DNA from: DASQMT01 sp963839615
Lineage (GTDB): Bacteria; Actinomycetota; Thermoleophilia; Solirubrobacterales; Solirubrobacteraceae
DNA: 64,000 nt
Direction: 5' to 3'
NCBI GenBank assembly: GCA_963839615.1
Contig: CAWIVY010000002.1
Span: 291,006 to 355,005, forward strand
The notes under the pieces are model-generated. The model was not told the origin of the DNA. It saw nothing but the letters and a program-made list of their open reading frames with translations, and searched no databases. A program made the position numbers and the translations under genes. The first letter of the stretch is position 1. Every line of letters begins with the position of its first letter. Of the stretch, positions 43,283 through 53,954 are shown piece after piece.

Positions 43283-44578
43283 ATGCGCTGGCCGTGGCGT
43301 GACTTTCATATCCCATCGACAGATGTGTCTGCCGAGTTCCACCACGCGCTGATGCGGCAATTTTGAAGACCGAGGTCGTGCGGGTCACCGCCGTCATCGT
43401 CTTCACGTCAGCACTGGCACTGACGGCGTTGGCGATTTACTTCATCGCGCCTGCCGGAATCGACCGTATCTGGCATGGTCACTTCGCGCCTCCCCTGGTC
43501 CTGGCGATCGTGCTGCCCTTTGTCGCGTTTGAGCTCGCGGTGTTGTATCTCGTCAAACGGCGAATCGCGCTGGATCGCGATATACCGGTCGTACGCCGCT
43601 ATGTCGGGAGCTTCATCGAAACCAGTCTGCCGACTGTGCTGCTTGCGATCCACATCACCGCCATGGGTGCGACCGAGGCGCTCGGCTTCGTTGCGCCGCT
43701 GGTTTATTTCCTCTTCATCGTCCTCTCGACACTGCGGCTCGACTCTGGCTGCCGGCCTTTACCGGGCTTGTCGCGGCCGTCGAGCTGTTCGCGATGGCGA
43801 TGCTTTACCATCCCGATCTGCCGCGCAATGTCGACTATCACCTGATGCGCAGCGTCGTGATCCTCATCTGCGGTTTGCTTGCCGGCGGCGTTGCGCTCCG
43901 GCTGCGGCGTCAGTTCGAGGCGAGCATCGTGGCGGCGAGCACGCGAGACCGGGTCACCAATCTTTTCGGTCAGCACGTGTCGCCCCAGGTGGTCGAGCGA
44001 TTGCTGCTGGACGAAACGGCGACGACCGGTGAGTTGCGCCGGGTCGTCGTGATGTTCGTTGATTTCAGGAGCTTCACGGTGCAGGCGCAACAACGCTCGC
44101 CAAGGGAAGTGGTCGAACGGCTCGATCGTGCTTTTGCGGTCCTGGTCGAAATCCTCGACCGGCACGGCGGCATCGTGAACAAATTTCTCGGCGACGGCCT
44201 GCTCGCACTGTTCGGTGCGCCGATCGCTCATGACGACGCCGTACGCCAGGCCGTCGATGCGGCGCGTGACATGCTGGCCGCCATGGAACGCGACAATGCG
44301 GCGGGCGACTGGGCGTTGCGGATCGGCATTGGGGTGCACGTCGGCGAGGTGGTCGCGGGCACATCGGTTCGCCGCGCCGCAAGGAATACACCGTGATCGG
44401 CGATGCGGTGAACCTCGCATCGCGGCTGGAATCCCTCAACAAGGAACTTGGCACCCAGTGTTTGATTTCGGCCGCGGTATACGATGCGCTGGGTGAGGCG
44501 GGGCGGGATGCCGTGCCGCTCGGGGAGATAAAGGTGAGGGGATACGAACGGCCGGTCGCGGTGTGGCGGCTGGGTTGA
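43283..44578 (+). CDS. Class III adenylate/guanylate cyclase with membrane domain, frame broken
   Basis: Four to six hydrophobic helices (IVFTSALALTALAIYFIAPA; PPLVLAIVLPFVAFELAVLY) precede a class III cyclase domain: FGQHVSPQVVERLL, VVVMFVDFRSFT (first metal Asp), KFLGDGLLALFG (second metal Asp), GVHVGEVVAGT and YTVIGDAVNLASRLE. It should make cAMP or cGMP in response to a membrane signal. Frame breaks are near 43,360, 43,740 and 44,370. Confidence 0.8.
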
Positions 44579-44676
44579 GCGGCGGTCTCCAAGGGCCGGC
44601 CAGGCTTTCGGACGGTGGATTGGAACAAAAGTTCCTCCGCCGCGTTACTACCCATTCCCCACATCAAGGATCATGG

Positions 44677-44898
44677 ATGAGCGATACGTCCGAACGGAAG
44701 GTAATGACCCCGGCAGAACGCGAAGCCCGAAAGGTGTTCAGGGCAGCAGAGGCTTCCAAAGCCATGTCGGAGCACGAGCTCTCACAAAAGGCTTTTCACG
44801 AGAATCGAGAACGATTGAAGGCTCTAAGGCTGGCTCGAGAAGCCGCGGCAGCCGAGCCTGAGGCTGGACCGACGCCAAAGCCGACGCGCAAGGCTTAA
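44677..44898 (+). CDS. Small hypothetical helical protein
   Basis: 73 residues, intact, from ATG 44677 (MSDTSERKVMTPAEREARKV). Highly charged and helical, with a Pro/Lys tail (TPKPTRKA). AAGGA precedes the start. No family recognised; short proteins of this type are common in Bradyrhizobium. Confidence 0.6.
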   Translation: MSDTSERKVMTPAEREARKVFRAAEASKAMSEHELSQKAFHENRERLKALRLAREAAAAEPEAGPTPKPTRKA

Positions 44899-44948
44899 GA
44901 CCAAGTGACCCCACAGGGGGTCGCTTCGACGGTCGCGGGCTGCTGCCA

Positions 44949-46020
44949 TCACCTGAGCGGCATCACAAAGGAGAATCGGGTTTCTTCGGAGCGTGGACGT
45001 CACCGTCAGTGCCCCGTCGTGAGCCTTTGCGATTTGCGCCGCAATATGCAGGCCCAGCCCCAGACCCTGCCGACTGGCGCGCACTTCCCCCGAAAGAACG
45101 GCTCGAACAGCTTGTTCCATGGCGGCCTCGGGTATGGGTTCGCCACCATTGGCGACGGACAGCTTGAAGAGGCCGTCCTTCCGTCGCTGCGCGCACGCGA
45201 ACCGGCAGGTTGGAGGCTCCATGGGTGAGGGCATTTCCGACCAGATTGGAGACGAGCTGTCCAATTCGGATTCTGTCGCAATTCACGGGAACATCGATCG
45301 CATATTCTGCGTCGATTTGGCGTCCGGGCGAGGACAGCCGAAGTTCATCGATCACCTGATGCAGCACGGGCTCAAGCGGTCTGCGAGTGTCCCGATCGAG
45401 AGTGATGCCGCCGCCGAGCCGACCGCGCGCGAAATCGAGCACATTGTCGATCAGTCCCGCCATCCGCATGACCGTGGTCTGCAGCATCGCCATGATCTGA
45501 TGTTCCTTTTCGGTCTTTGCATCGCGCCCAGAATGCGTGCCCCGGCGCTGATCGATGCGAGAGGGTTGCGGAGGTCATGGCCAAGCACGGCAATGAATTG
45601 CTCTCGCAATTCCGAAGTCTCGCGTTCGCTCTCCAGACTGGTCTTCGCGGCTTCGCGAGCTGCCAAAAGCTCGTGTTCGTAACGCCGCCGATCGGTGGCT
45701 TTGATCAAGGCGAGCCGGATAAAAAGCGGTTTGCCGGCGGCGTCTCGGCCCTCGAGCGCGTTGCAGATCATCTGCATCGGCTCACCGGTCGCCGTCACCA
45801 TGTCAATGGCGAACTCGTTGAAAAAGCCCTGCATTCGCAGCAGTGGCGCGATATGGGTTTCATAATAGATGCGTCCGGCCATATTCAGGAAATCGCTGAA
45901 CCGTTTGCCGATCATCTCGTCGGCGGTATGGCCGGTCCAGCCCAGCAACGTCTTGTTCACACGCTCGATGCGGCCGTTGGTCAGCAGCGTGATGTAGCCG
46001 CAGGGCGCGTTCTCGAACAT
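44949..46020 (-). CDS. PAS-domain sensor histidine kinase, frame broken
   Basis: A PAS domain at the N-terminus (MFENAPCGYITLLTNGRIER, TLLGWTGHTADEMIGKRFSD) leads to a coiled linker, then the HisKA box FIAVLGHDLRNPLASISAGA with the phospho-acceptor His. The ATPase part follows in other frames: IGQLVSNLVGNALTHG (N box), LSVANGGEPIPEAAMEQLF (G1) and GLGLGLHIAAQIAKAHDGAL (G2), ending FSFVMPLR. No output regulator is adjacent. It lies 45 nt downstream of an RsbQ-like hydrolase gene in the same direction. Confidence 0.75.
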
Positions 46021-46065
46021 GTCCTGGAAATCGTCGATCGGAATTCGGGCTCGTGCACGGTCACC

Positions 46066-46855
46066 TCAGACGAATGTTCGCATGGCGGCGATGACTTCGT
46101 CGGGCGCGCTGAGATTGGGACAATGGCCGGTTGCCTCCAAAACGATCATCTCGCTGTCGGGAATGTTGCGATGGACGAATTCGCCGACCTCCTTGGAGGC
46201 AATGATGTCCTCGCTGCATTGAAGGATCAGCGTCGGGACATCGACCTTGGCCAGGTCCGCCCGATTGTCGGATGTGAACGTGACCCGCGCAAACGCCTTG
46301 GCGATTTCGGGATCGGTTCGGCAGAAGCTGTTGGTCAGTTCCTCGCCGAGTTCGGGACGGTCCGGATTGCCCATGATCGCCGGCGCCATCTGCGCGGACC
46401 AGCCCATGTGATTGGCTTCGAGAAACTGCAAGAAGCTCTTCGATCTGCTCTTCGCTGAAGCCGCCGACATAGTCGCCGTCGTCGATGTAGCGGGCGGACG
46501 GTCCGACCAGCACCAGCTTGCCGAACATGCCCGGCGCTTTTTGCGCCGCCAAAACGCCGATCATGCTGCTGACCGAATGGCCGACGAAAACGGCATCCTT
46601 CAATCCAAGCTCACGGCCGATCTCGACCACGTCGTCGGCATAGCCGGCCAGGGTCGAATATTTTGCCTTATCGTAGGCCTTCAGGTCGGAGCCGCCGGCG
46701 CCGACATGGTCGAACAAGACGGTCTTGAAGTCCGGTTCGAAGGCGGGCTCCACAAACCGCCACATATTCTGGTCGCAGCCGAAGCCATGGGCAAACATCA
46801 TCCCGCGCTGACCCGATCCGCGAACCTGGACATTGTTTCTTTCGATTACGCCCAT
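46066..46855 (-). CDS. RsbQ-like alpha/beta hydrolase, frame broken
   Basis: About 265 residues: FAHGFGCDQNMWRFVEPAFE, VLFDHVGAGGSDLKAYD, nucleophile elbow VFVGHSVSSMIGVLAAQ, LVGPSARYIDDGDYVGGFSE, then after one indel near 46,435 MGWSAQMAPAIMGNPDRPEL, DVPTLILQCSEDIIA (catalytic Asp) and EATGHCPNLSAPDEV (catalytic His). RsbQ/KAI2-type hydrolases act as small-molecule sensors. In Bacillus, RsbQ feeds a PAS-domain phosphatase; here the next gene encodes a PAS histidine kinase. Confidence 0.8.
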
Positions 46856-47060
46856 GACGTCCTCTCAAACGCCGGCTGTGAAGTTCCGCTGCCATGGCTG
46901 TCGGACTTATTAATCAGCAGGAAATCCGGGCCAGGCCGTCACCACACTGGGTTTTTAGAGCCGAAAAGGAAAGCCCAATGTGCACATTCGATGTCGATGC
47001 GAGCGGGCGGAGAGCGATGGAACCGGCCTGTTGCGTCACCAAGCGGTCCACACAACCGCG

Positions 47061-47276
47061 TTACTTGCAGTGAGCTCTTTCGCGAAGATGCTGGGCGGCT
47101 TTCTTGTGCCTGTATTTCGGCTTGCAAGCGTTGCTTCTGGTCAAGCGGACTTCCACCGTTTCCCCCTTGGTCGCAGCCGTGGGCGGCAACCCCAAAGGAA
47201 ATGCGACTGCCGGACCAACGAGAAAGGCCATCGAGGAAAAAATCACGGCGGAAAGAAACACGTTTGAGCGGACCAT
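47061..47276 (-). CDS. Small secreted hypothetical protein
   Basis: 71 residues with an N-terminal signal (VFLSAVIFSSMAFLVGPAVAF), then a basic mature part (RLTRSNACKPKYRHKKAAQH). No family recognised. It is in frame with the methyltransferase gene upstream, with no intervening stop, so the start at ATG 47276 is inferred from the signal peptide. Confidence 0.5.
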   Translation of the reverse strand: MVRSNVFLSAVIFSSMAFLVGPAVAFPLGLPPTAATKGETVEVRLTRSNACKPKYRHKKAAQHLRERAHCK

Positions 47277-48011
47277 GTATGGCTCTCCTGTATGACAGGC
47301 GACGCACGCGAGGACCTGGTGTCCCAATTCCGAAGTTCGAGGATTTCGCTTGATTCCTGGCTTGCTAAAGAAGTGATACCGCATGGTCTCCTTGTTCGGA
47401 TACCAATCCCAGTCATCCACGTCAGTCTCCTGTTCGACGCGCCAGACTTCGTCGAGCGTGGCCGGATCGGAAACGGCGAGTTGAAGCCACCGCTGCACCA
47501 TCGCATCGGACCACTCTGAACATGTCCAGAAAGTCTGTAGCCCAATGAACAATTCATAGTCCCCGATGACTTCCTCTGTCATATCGGTCGTCACTCCGTG
47601 GAGCACGACGCCTACACGACAGACTCGAAACAACTCCTTGATCGCTTGGCCGATGATTGCTTCGGGCAGATGAGGAAGGCAGGTGACGTAGAGAAAGTCG
47701 AAAGAACCGTCCTCGAACGGCATCTTGCACACATCGCCAAGCAGGTTTCGTTCGCGCCATGCCTCCGGCGTCTTCGAAACGATATGCGCATTGTTTTCGA
47801 TGCCCCAGGCTTCGACACCGAGTTTTTCGAATTGCTCGAGCGTCAGGCCATTCGCGCTGCCGCAGTCAAGCAACTTATAGGGCGGCTTGGCACCCCAGAC
47901 GGCTATGATCAAATCAATCAGATATTTCCCGTTAAAGGCGACTTCGAAAACCTCTTCATAGCTCTGATTATCGGGAATAATTCTCGAAAAAGCTGTCGTC
48001 GACCGCTCCAT
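47277..48011 (-). CDS. Class I SAM-dependent methyltransferase
   Basis: From MERSTTAFSRIIPDNQSYEE (ATG 48011). The SAM motif is KLLDCGSANGLTLEQFEKLG, followed by EAWGIENN, MPFEDGSFDFLYVTCLPHL and IKELFRVCRVGVVLHGVTT. About 245 residues. The frame is intact here but lacks a stop before the next small protein, probably because of an error near 47,300. Substrate unknown. Confidence 0.7.
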
Positions 48012-48358
48012 CTTCGTGCACCCCCCCGATCTGATGCGCAAATTTACGCTTGCGCATCTCCGTAATATTTGGCGTCTTGACGTCATTCATCTTTAGCCCC
48101 CGCAGCGCTTTTTTTAACCGCTTCCCCGGAAGACGGCTCAAGCCCTGGAATATCTATTTCCGATAAAAGCATAGAGGCCGCCGCCGCACCAGTGGCCCGG
48201 TTCCGAAGTTCATAGCATTTTCGGGATGAAGTTTTGAACTTCGGCATCGATACGGACACGACGCCTTTCGAGCCGGATAAAGCATTTCAGATTAATTAGG
48301 AACGCGCTCGACCGGGAAGACTTGGTAATGATCGCTCCCGCAAACCGCTGAGGCAGTC

Positions 48359-49651
48359 ATGTATCACCACGTCAAGAAGCTCATGTACACCGTCCGCGTC
48401 GACGAGCCCGATCCGCGCTTCGGCAACATGCTGCTCGAGCAGTTCGGCGGCGCCAACGGCGAGCTCGCCGCGGCGATGCAGTATTCGATCCAGGGCCTCA
48501 ATTGCGAAGATCCGGACCGCAAGGACCTGCTGATGGACATCGGCACCGAGGAGCTGAGCCATCTCGAGGTCGTCGGCACGCTGGCCCGCATGCACCTCAA
48601 GCCGATGAAGTTCGACCGCGAGGCCGCCGAGGCCGATCCGCTGATCGCGATCGCCGGCGGCGGCGGCGTCAACCTCTTCAACTCGCAGGGCAATCCCTGG
48701 ACGGCCGACTACCTGAAGATCACCGGCGAACTGGACGTCGATCTGCGCAGCAACATCGCCGCCGAGGCGCGCGCGAAGATCGTCTACGAGCGGCTGATCA
48801 ACTTCTGCGACGACGCCGGCACCAAGGACGCGCTGCAGTTCCTGATGACGCGCGAAATCACGCACATGAAGGCGTTCACCGCTGCGCTGGAAAGCATGGG
48901 CAAGCCGCCGTTCTCGATCGGCAAGATCGCGCCGACGCCCGGGCCTGGTCGACCAGTACTTCAACGACTCGACCGGCGAGGGCGACGACGGCGAGATCGA
49001 CACGCGCGGCCCCTGGAACGAGGGCGAGCGACTGGGAGTTCGTCGAATCTCCGGCCTTCCAGGACTCGACGGCACGGCTGCCGGACAGCGTCCGATCCAC
49101 GCCGAAAGCTCGCCGTCTGCGCTGGACCGAGACGGCATCGAGGAGCTTCTCGATCGACCAGCTGCGCGACATCCTGCATGCCGAGAAGCAGCTGATCAAG
49201 GCGCTGCCGAAAATGGCGAAGGCGGCGCGCTCCGAGCAGCTTGCGCGAACTGTTCGAAGATGCATCTTGCACGAAACCGAAGAGCAGGTCGAGCGGCTCA
49301 ACGAATGCTTCGAGCTGCTCGGCGAGACGGCGCGCGCCAAGCCTTGCAAAGGCATGATGGGCATCGTCGAGGAAGGCGAGGAGGTCATGGAGGAAGGCAA
49401 GGAGAAGGACGACGCCGTCGCCGATCTCGCTTTGATCGGCGCGGCGCAGCGGGTCGAGCACTACGAAATCTCGGGCTACACCACGGCGCAGAAACCTCGC
49501 GCAGCAGCTGCGTCACACGCGCCATCGTGGCTGTTGCTGTCGAAGTCGCTGGCCGAGGAGGAAAATGCCGATCAGCTTGCTCAATCAGGTCGCGCGATCG
49601 CTGATGTCGGTTGCGAAGATGCCGGCTGCGGTCGAGCAGAACCAGGAATAG
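48359..49651 (+). CDS. Manganese catalase fused to a DUF892 ferritin-like domain, frame broken
   Basis: Residues 1 to about 195 are intact manganese catalase (MYHHVKKLMYTVRVDEPDPR; metal-site Glu/His in GGANGELAAAMQYSIQG, GTEELSHLEVV, REITHMKAFTAAL). The sense then passes through small indels (YFNDSTGEGDDGEIDTRGPW, DWEFVESPAFQ, AAGQRPIHAESSPSALDRDG) directly into a DUF892/YciF-type four-helix domain (DQLRDILHAEKQLIKALPKM, EEQVERLNECFELLGETARA, AAQRVEHYEI). No stop or start codon separates the two domains, so they look like one protein of about 430 residues. Role: hydrogen peroxide removal. Confidence 0.75.
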
Positions 49652-49652
49652 C

Positions 49653-50676
49653 ATGAGCATGACAGCAGCCCAACTCACCAGACGCGTCGCCGGTCTGTCC
49701 CTCGTCAGTTCCGAAGCTCGAGGCCGCCCTCTTACGTGGGAGCGACGGCGGTTGCGATTGGCGTGTTGGCCGCCCTTGCCTTGGTCAATCGCCATTTTTC
49801 AAAAAAGCAGCGCTGGACAATCCGCCCGCCGGGCGTTTCCTCGAACTCAACGGCGTGCGGCTTCACTACATCGAGCGGGGGAAGGTGACCCCTCGTTCTG
49901 CTTCACGGCAACGGCAGCATGATCCAGGATTTCAAGTCCAGCGGCCTGATCGATCTCGCCGCGAAGAATTACCGGGTGATCGTTTTCGACCGTCCGGGCT
50001 TCGGCCACAGCGATCGGCCGCGCGACGTTATTTGGACGCCGGATGCCCAGGCGGAACTGATCAAGGATGCCCTGGCAGACTGAAAGTCTCAAACGCGATC
50101 GTGCTCGGCCATTCATGGGGTGCGTCGGTTGCGGTCGCGTTGGGCTTGAAGCTCCCTGCCTTGGTTCGGGGACTGGTTCTTGCATCAGGATATTACTATC
50201 CGACCGTTCGCGCGGACGTGGTCGCGTCGCCGTGCCCTCCATGCCGTTCATTGGCGACATCTCAGACATACGCTGTCGCCCCTGATCAGCCGGGCCACAT
50301 GGCCGATGGCGATGAAGAAGATATTCGGTCCCGAATCCGTGCCGGAGAAGTTCGAGGGATTTCCGAAGGAAATGGCGCTGCGGCCGTCGCAGATCAGGGC
50401 GTCCGCCGCGGAAGCCGCGCTGATGATCCCGGACGCTTTCAGGGCGCCATCAGTATGCGGACCTGAAAATGCCGGTCGTTATCATTGCAGGCGATGAGGA
50501 CAGGCTGATCGACATCGACACTCAGTCGGCCCGGCTGCACGTGCGACATTTCCCAGAGCAACTTCCATCGGCTCCCAGGAAACGGTCACATGATCCAGCA
50601 GACTGCGACGGATCAATTGATGTCGGCGATAAGCGAGGTTGCGGGCAGCTCAGCCAAGCTTTCGGCGGCAGAATGA
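49653..50676 (+). CDS. Alpha/beta hydrolase with N-terminal membrane anchor, frame broken
   Basis: An N-terminal hydrophobic helix (VGATAVAIGVLAALALVN in one frame) is followed by RFLELNGVRLHYIERG, VIVFDRPGFGHSDRPRDVIW, nucleophile elbow VLGHSWGASVAVALG, LKMPVVIIAGDEDRLIDIDT and GNGHMIQQTA (His). At least six indels. Epoxide-hydrolase or haloperoxidase-like; substrate unknown. It ends before a bidirectional terminator. Confidence 0.7.
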
Positions 50677-50737
50677 CTTGCTGCTAAAGCCAATACGTAT
50701 GGCGCTACCTGATGCGGCTGCTCAAGCCAGTGATGAA

Positions 50738-50766
50738 AAAAGGCCCCGAGGTGACCGGGGCCTTTT
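50738..50766. terminator. Bidirectional intrinsic terminator
   Basis: AAAAGGCCCCG (50738-50748), 7-nt loop, CGGGGCCTTTT (50756-50766). A-tract and T-tract on either side serve both the hydrolase gene and the convergent DUF892 gene. Confidence 0.85.
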
Positions 50767-50776
50767 AGTTTGCGCC

Positions 50777-51290
50777 CTATGCGGCAGAGGCTTTCTTGTT
50801 TACCCCTTTACGCACCGCAATCGTATTGAGTTTGGTATTGGCGGCCTTCTCCTCGTTGAGGTTTGTCGTCAGAAGGCGAACCACATCATCATGTCCAAGC
50901 TCTTCGGCCCACGCAATCAGCGTGCCGTAGCGCGACATTTCGTAGTGCTCCACGGCCTGGGAATTGGCAACGATAGCCGCGTCGAGAACCGCTTTGTCGT
51001 CGATCTCCCCCGCCGTTTGGTTGGCTTCCTTGATCAAACCGTCGATCGCCGGGCAATCCGTGCCTTTGGGCTTATGGCCGAGTTTCGTGAAAACCTTGTC
51101 GAGGCGCTCAATCTGATTATTGGTATCGATCACGTGGGCCTTCAAGTCCGGCTTTCAGATCGGCGTTGGTCGCCATGTCGGCCATTTTCGGAATCGCCTT
51201 GGTGAGTTGCTGCTCGGCGTAATAGATGTCCTCCAGCTGATGGAGAAACATGTCTTCCATGGTTTTGATGTCTTTGGTGAAGATACCCAT
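50777..51290 (-). CDS. DUF892 (YciF-like) ferritin-like protein, one frameshift
   Basis: From ATG 51290: MGIFTKDIKTMEDMFLHQLE, DIYYAEQQLTKAIPKMADMA. After an indel near 51,140 it continues IDTNNQIERLDKVFTKLG, DCPAIDGLIKEANQ, NSQAVEHYEMSRYGTLIAWA to KKASAA. About 170 residues, the normal length of this stress-linked four-helix family. It is the second DUF892 domain in the block. Confidence 0.8.
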
Positions 51291-51717
51291 GCTTCGGTCT
51301 CCTGGTTTACTCGGCAAAAAGAAATTTTAAGCCTCACCGGGCATAAGTTCTGACGACCGAACAAGTTTCATCGCCGATGGCGTTGCGGGGCGGGTGCCGG
51401 CCTGGGGCGAGCGTTTCGGCAGAACGCCTTCGATTTCGGTTTATCCGAAATCTACCTTGACGCCTTGGTAGAAGCAGCAATAGAGCGAATCATCCCGTCT
51501 CTTTCAGAGGGGGCGTTTCGCGATCGTCACGGACGTTGGGTGCGGGATGCGATGGACGCGGAGCGCGTGCTGACGAAGGCGCTGATGCGGACGGCGAAGT
51601 CGTGTGGTCCTGACGCCCCGACGCTGGCGTCAAGTTCGTGTGAAGCGCTTCTCCGGGTGACGGTGACAAACAAGCCCGGTCACCAGGGAGAGCCCGAAGG
51701 AAACCGTTAAAACCATC

Positions 51718-51824
51718 GCGCAGGGAATGCCGGGTGTTCCGGCGAACCTGTGGTGACTACTCGTGTGCTTTCTACCTTTGCACACGAGGCTGCGGGTGCG
51801 TCGCGCACCCGGCATTCCCTGCGC
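51718..51824. repeat. Nested palindromic intergenic repeat (Bradyrhizobium-type)
   Basis: Outer arms GCGCAGGGAATGCCGGGTG (51718-51736) and CACCCGGCATTCCCTGCGC (51806-51824) pair perfectly over 19 bp. Inner arms CTCGTGTGC (51760-51768) and GCACACGAG (51780-51788) also pair. The region 51,400-51,998 has no convincing gene. I recall this sequence as a dispersed repeat in Bradyrhizobium genomes; that is memory, not a search. Confidence 0.7.
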
Positions 51825-51998
51825 CCTCTGATTGGGGGCGAGAATTTCATGAACGACTCGGGCGCGACGCGTTCGAGGAGGTAGAAGTGTGTTTGCAGCA
51901 AATCTCACGACGTGGTCCCGGCCTTGAGCCGGCACCCATATGCCGTACCAGGTATCTTGGGTGACGCTGTTCGACGGCTTTCGCTCAACAATTACTGC

Positions 51999-52295
51999 CT
52001 ACGCTCTTTTTTCCGTGAATGGGAAACTGCCCATCGGGCCGATGCCCATTTCGCCGGAAATGGTGTCGCCGGAAACCTTGCCGGTGAATTCAAGCGTCAG
52101 TGGCATCGGGTTGGTGATCGACACTTTCCAGGAAAGGTCGTCGCCATTGGCCTTACCGTCGAAGATCTCGGCGGAATCGCCCTCGGCCGCCTGCGTGCCG
52201 GTCAGTGCGCCGCCAGCGCTCTTCAGGCTCAGCGTGGTCTGGCGATCGCCCATCGGCGTCGACATCGTGATGTTCCAGTTACCGTCCACGGCCAT
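51999..52295 (-). CDS. Small beta-rich hypothetical protein
   Basis: 98 residues from ATG 52295 (MAVDGNWNITMSTPMGDRQT). Alternating polar/hydrophobic strands with Gly turns (SGDTISGEMGIGPMGSFPF) suggest a small beta barrel. The frame is intact. Such proteins are common in Bradyrhizobium; function unknown. Confidence 0.65.
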   Translation of the reverse strand: MAVDGNWNITMSTPMGDRQTTLSLKSAGGALTGTQAAEGDSAEIFDGKANGDDLSWKVSITNPMPLTLEFTGKVSGDTISGEMGIGPMGSFPFTEKRA

Positions 52296-52479
52296 TTCGC
52301 GCGTCTCCCCAAATTGTTGTCGCAAAACCGTCGGCGGTTTGCTGCCAGCGAAAACAGGGCCGATTCTGGGGAAGGTTGTTGCCGAGAATGTCGCGAAAGG
52401 CCTGACATTTGGATGCAATTGTCCTAGAACCGTCCGCCTTTTGGTTCGTTGCTTCATAGCGGTGTAGTCGCCTTTCATC

Positions 52480-53352
52480 ATGCCCGAAATCTCGTCGAAG
52501 AAACCCTACCGTATCGGCCGCTCCCCACCGGACTCGGCCTCTTCGCCACCAAGCGGATCAAGAAGGGTACCAGGATCATCCGATATTTGGACCGCTGCTG
52601 GATTTCGAAGAAGAAAAAAGAAGACGCAATCGAGACAAATATCTGTTTGAACGAACCAACCGCGACCATCGACGGTTCCGTTCGCGAAAACGTCGCCCGC
52701 TATATCAATCATGCCTGCAAGCCGAATGCGGAAAGCGACGTCAGACCGCGCAAGCGCAAGGTTTTCATCCGCGCTTATCAACAACATCGAGCCCGATGGT
52801 CACCAACTACGATTACGGCACCGACTATTTCAAAGCCTATCTGAAGCCGATCGGCTGCAAGTGTGTGGCTTGCGAGAAAAAGCGCAAGAAGAAGCGCGCC
52901 GAGGCGCGCGCCGAACGGCTGCGCCGAAGGCCAAGGAGCTGAAAAAGGCGGAGCGGAAGGCCAAAAAGAGGCCGAGAAGCGGGCGGCCAAGCGCGCCAAG
53001 GCCAAAAAAGCCAAGAGAAGGCCAAGGACAAGGTCAAAGAGAGGGCCAAAGAAAAGGCCAAAGAAAAGGCGAAGGGTGCACTCAAGCCGGACCGCAAGCG
53101 CAAGCTCGATAGCAAGTCCAAGACGCCGACCGTTCGCCTCAAGACCGGCAGCCGGCCGGGCAAGCGCAAGTTTGCCGGTGGCGCTCGCGCGGGCGTTGGG
53201 GGCTCAGTACGGCGCAGCCGTCCGAAGTCGAGAAACCGACCCCGCCGCAACCGGCAACGGCTGCCGGCGACGATGCGCCCGCGGCGCCGGAAGGTTCCGC
53301 CGTTTTCACGACGCCAAGCCTCGCGGTTACCGCGGCGACCAGTAACGGTTAG
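52480..53352 (+). CDS. SET-domain protein with Lys-rich tail, frame broken
   Basis: SET domain: GLGLFATKRIKKGTRIIRY, ETNICLNEPTATIDGSVREN, VARYINHACKPNAESDVRPR and YDYGTDYFKAYLKPIGCKCV with the post-SET-like Cys pair (CKCVAC). A tail of about 90 residues rich in Lys/Ala/Arg follows (KKAERKAKK, KEKAKEKAKG), then a Pro/Ala/Thr end. Breaks are near 52,522 and 52,790 and in the tail. Predicted protein-lysine methyltransferase; the tail resembles histone-H1-like nucleoid proteins. Its stop overlaps the convergent gene. Confidence 0.7.
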
Positions 53353-53784
53353 GCGCAGCAAGCTTTGAGCTGCGCGACGTTTGGCTTAAGTGGGACCAGG
53401 TCGCTGCTCCGGCGCAAACCGATGAATTGCAGTTCGGCGAGCGCGCCGACGACAATGGCCTGCGCCGCTACTCCACCGCCTCACCGAACAGGTTCGGCGT
53501 CACTTCGCCGCTGCAGCAGTGCGATGCTGGCGAGCGTCCAGGCCGCGTTGCCCACGGTCACCAGCCCGACCAGGATTCTCGGCATGGACTTGCGTATGCC
53601 CAGCCAGCCGACGAACGCTGCATAAGCAATCAGGAACAGGCCGCTTTCGCGCAACAGCGCCTCCGGCAGATGGGTGAGCGGCGCGAGCATGCTCGCACCC
53701 AGGGTGAAGATCACGGCGCCGGCGCCACTCGAAGATGGCATCGGCCTGCAGTGCGCGGCGCAGGAAGAGGGACGGGATCATCAT
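53349..53784 (-). CDS. Small membrane protein, frame broken
   Basis: MMIPSLFLRRALQADAIF, then in a second frame GAGAVIFTLGASMLAPLTHL, LFLIAYAAFVGWLGIR and ILVGLVTVGNAAWTLASIAL, then in a third AIVVGALAELQFIGLRRSSD to a stop. About 140 residues with four predicted helices. No family name is certain. It is divergent from the XRE regulator gene. Confidence 0.6.
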
Positions 53785-53954
53785 CGTGGTTCTCCTTCGT
53801 GGTGGAGACGGATGACAGCGCTGGGCGGCGCGTCATCTCCTCCTGGCTGCCACGATGACCGCGCTTGCCAGCCCGATCGATTACGTCACAGGTAAGCGGA
53901 AGCACTGATTTGTGATAGGTTCGTGGCCGTACCAGTTCGTATCCTGAATCGGCC

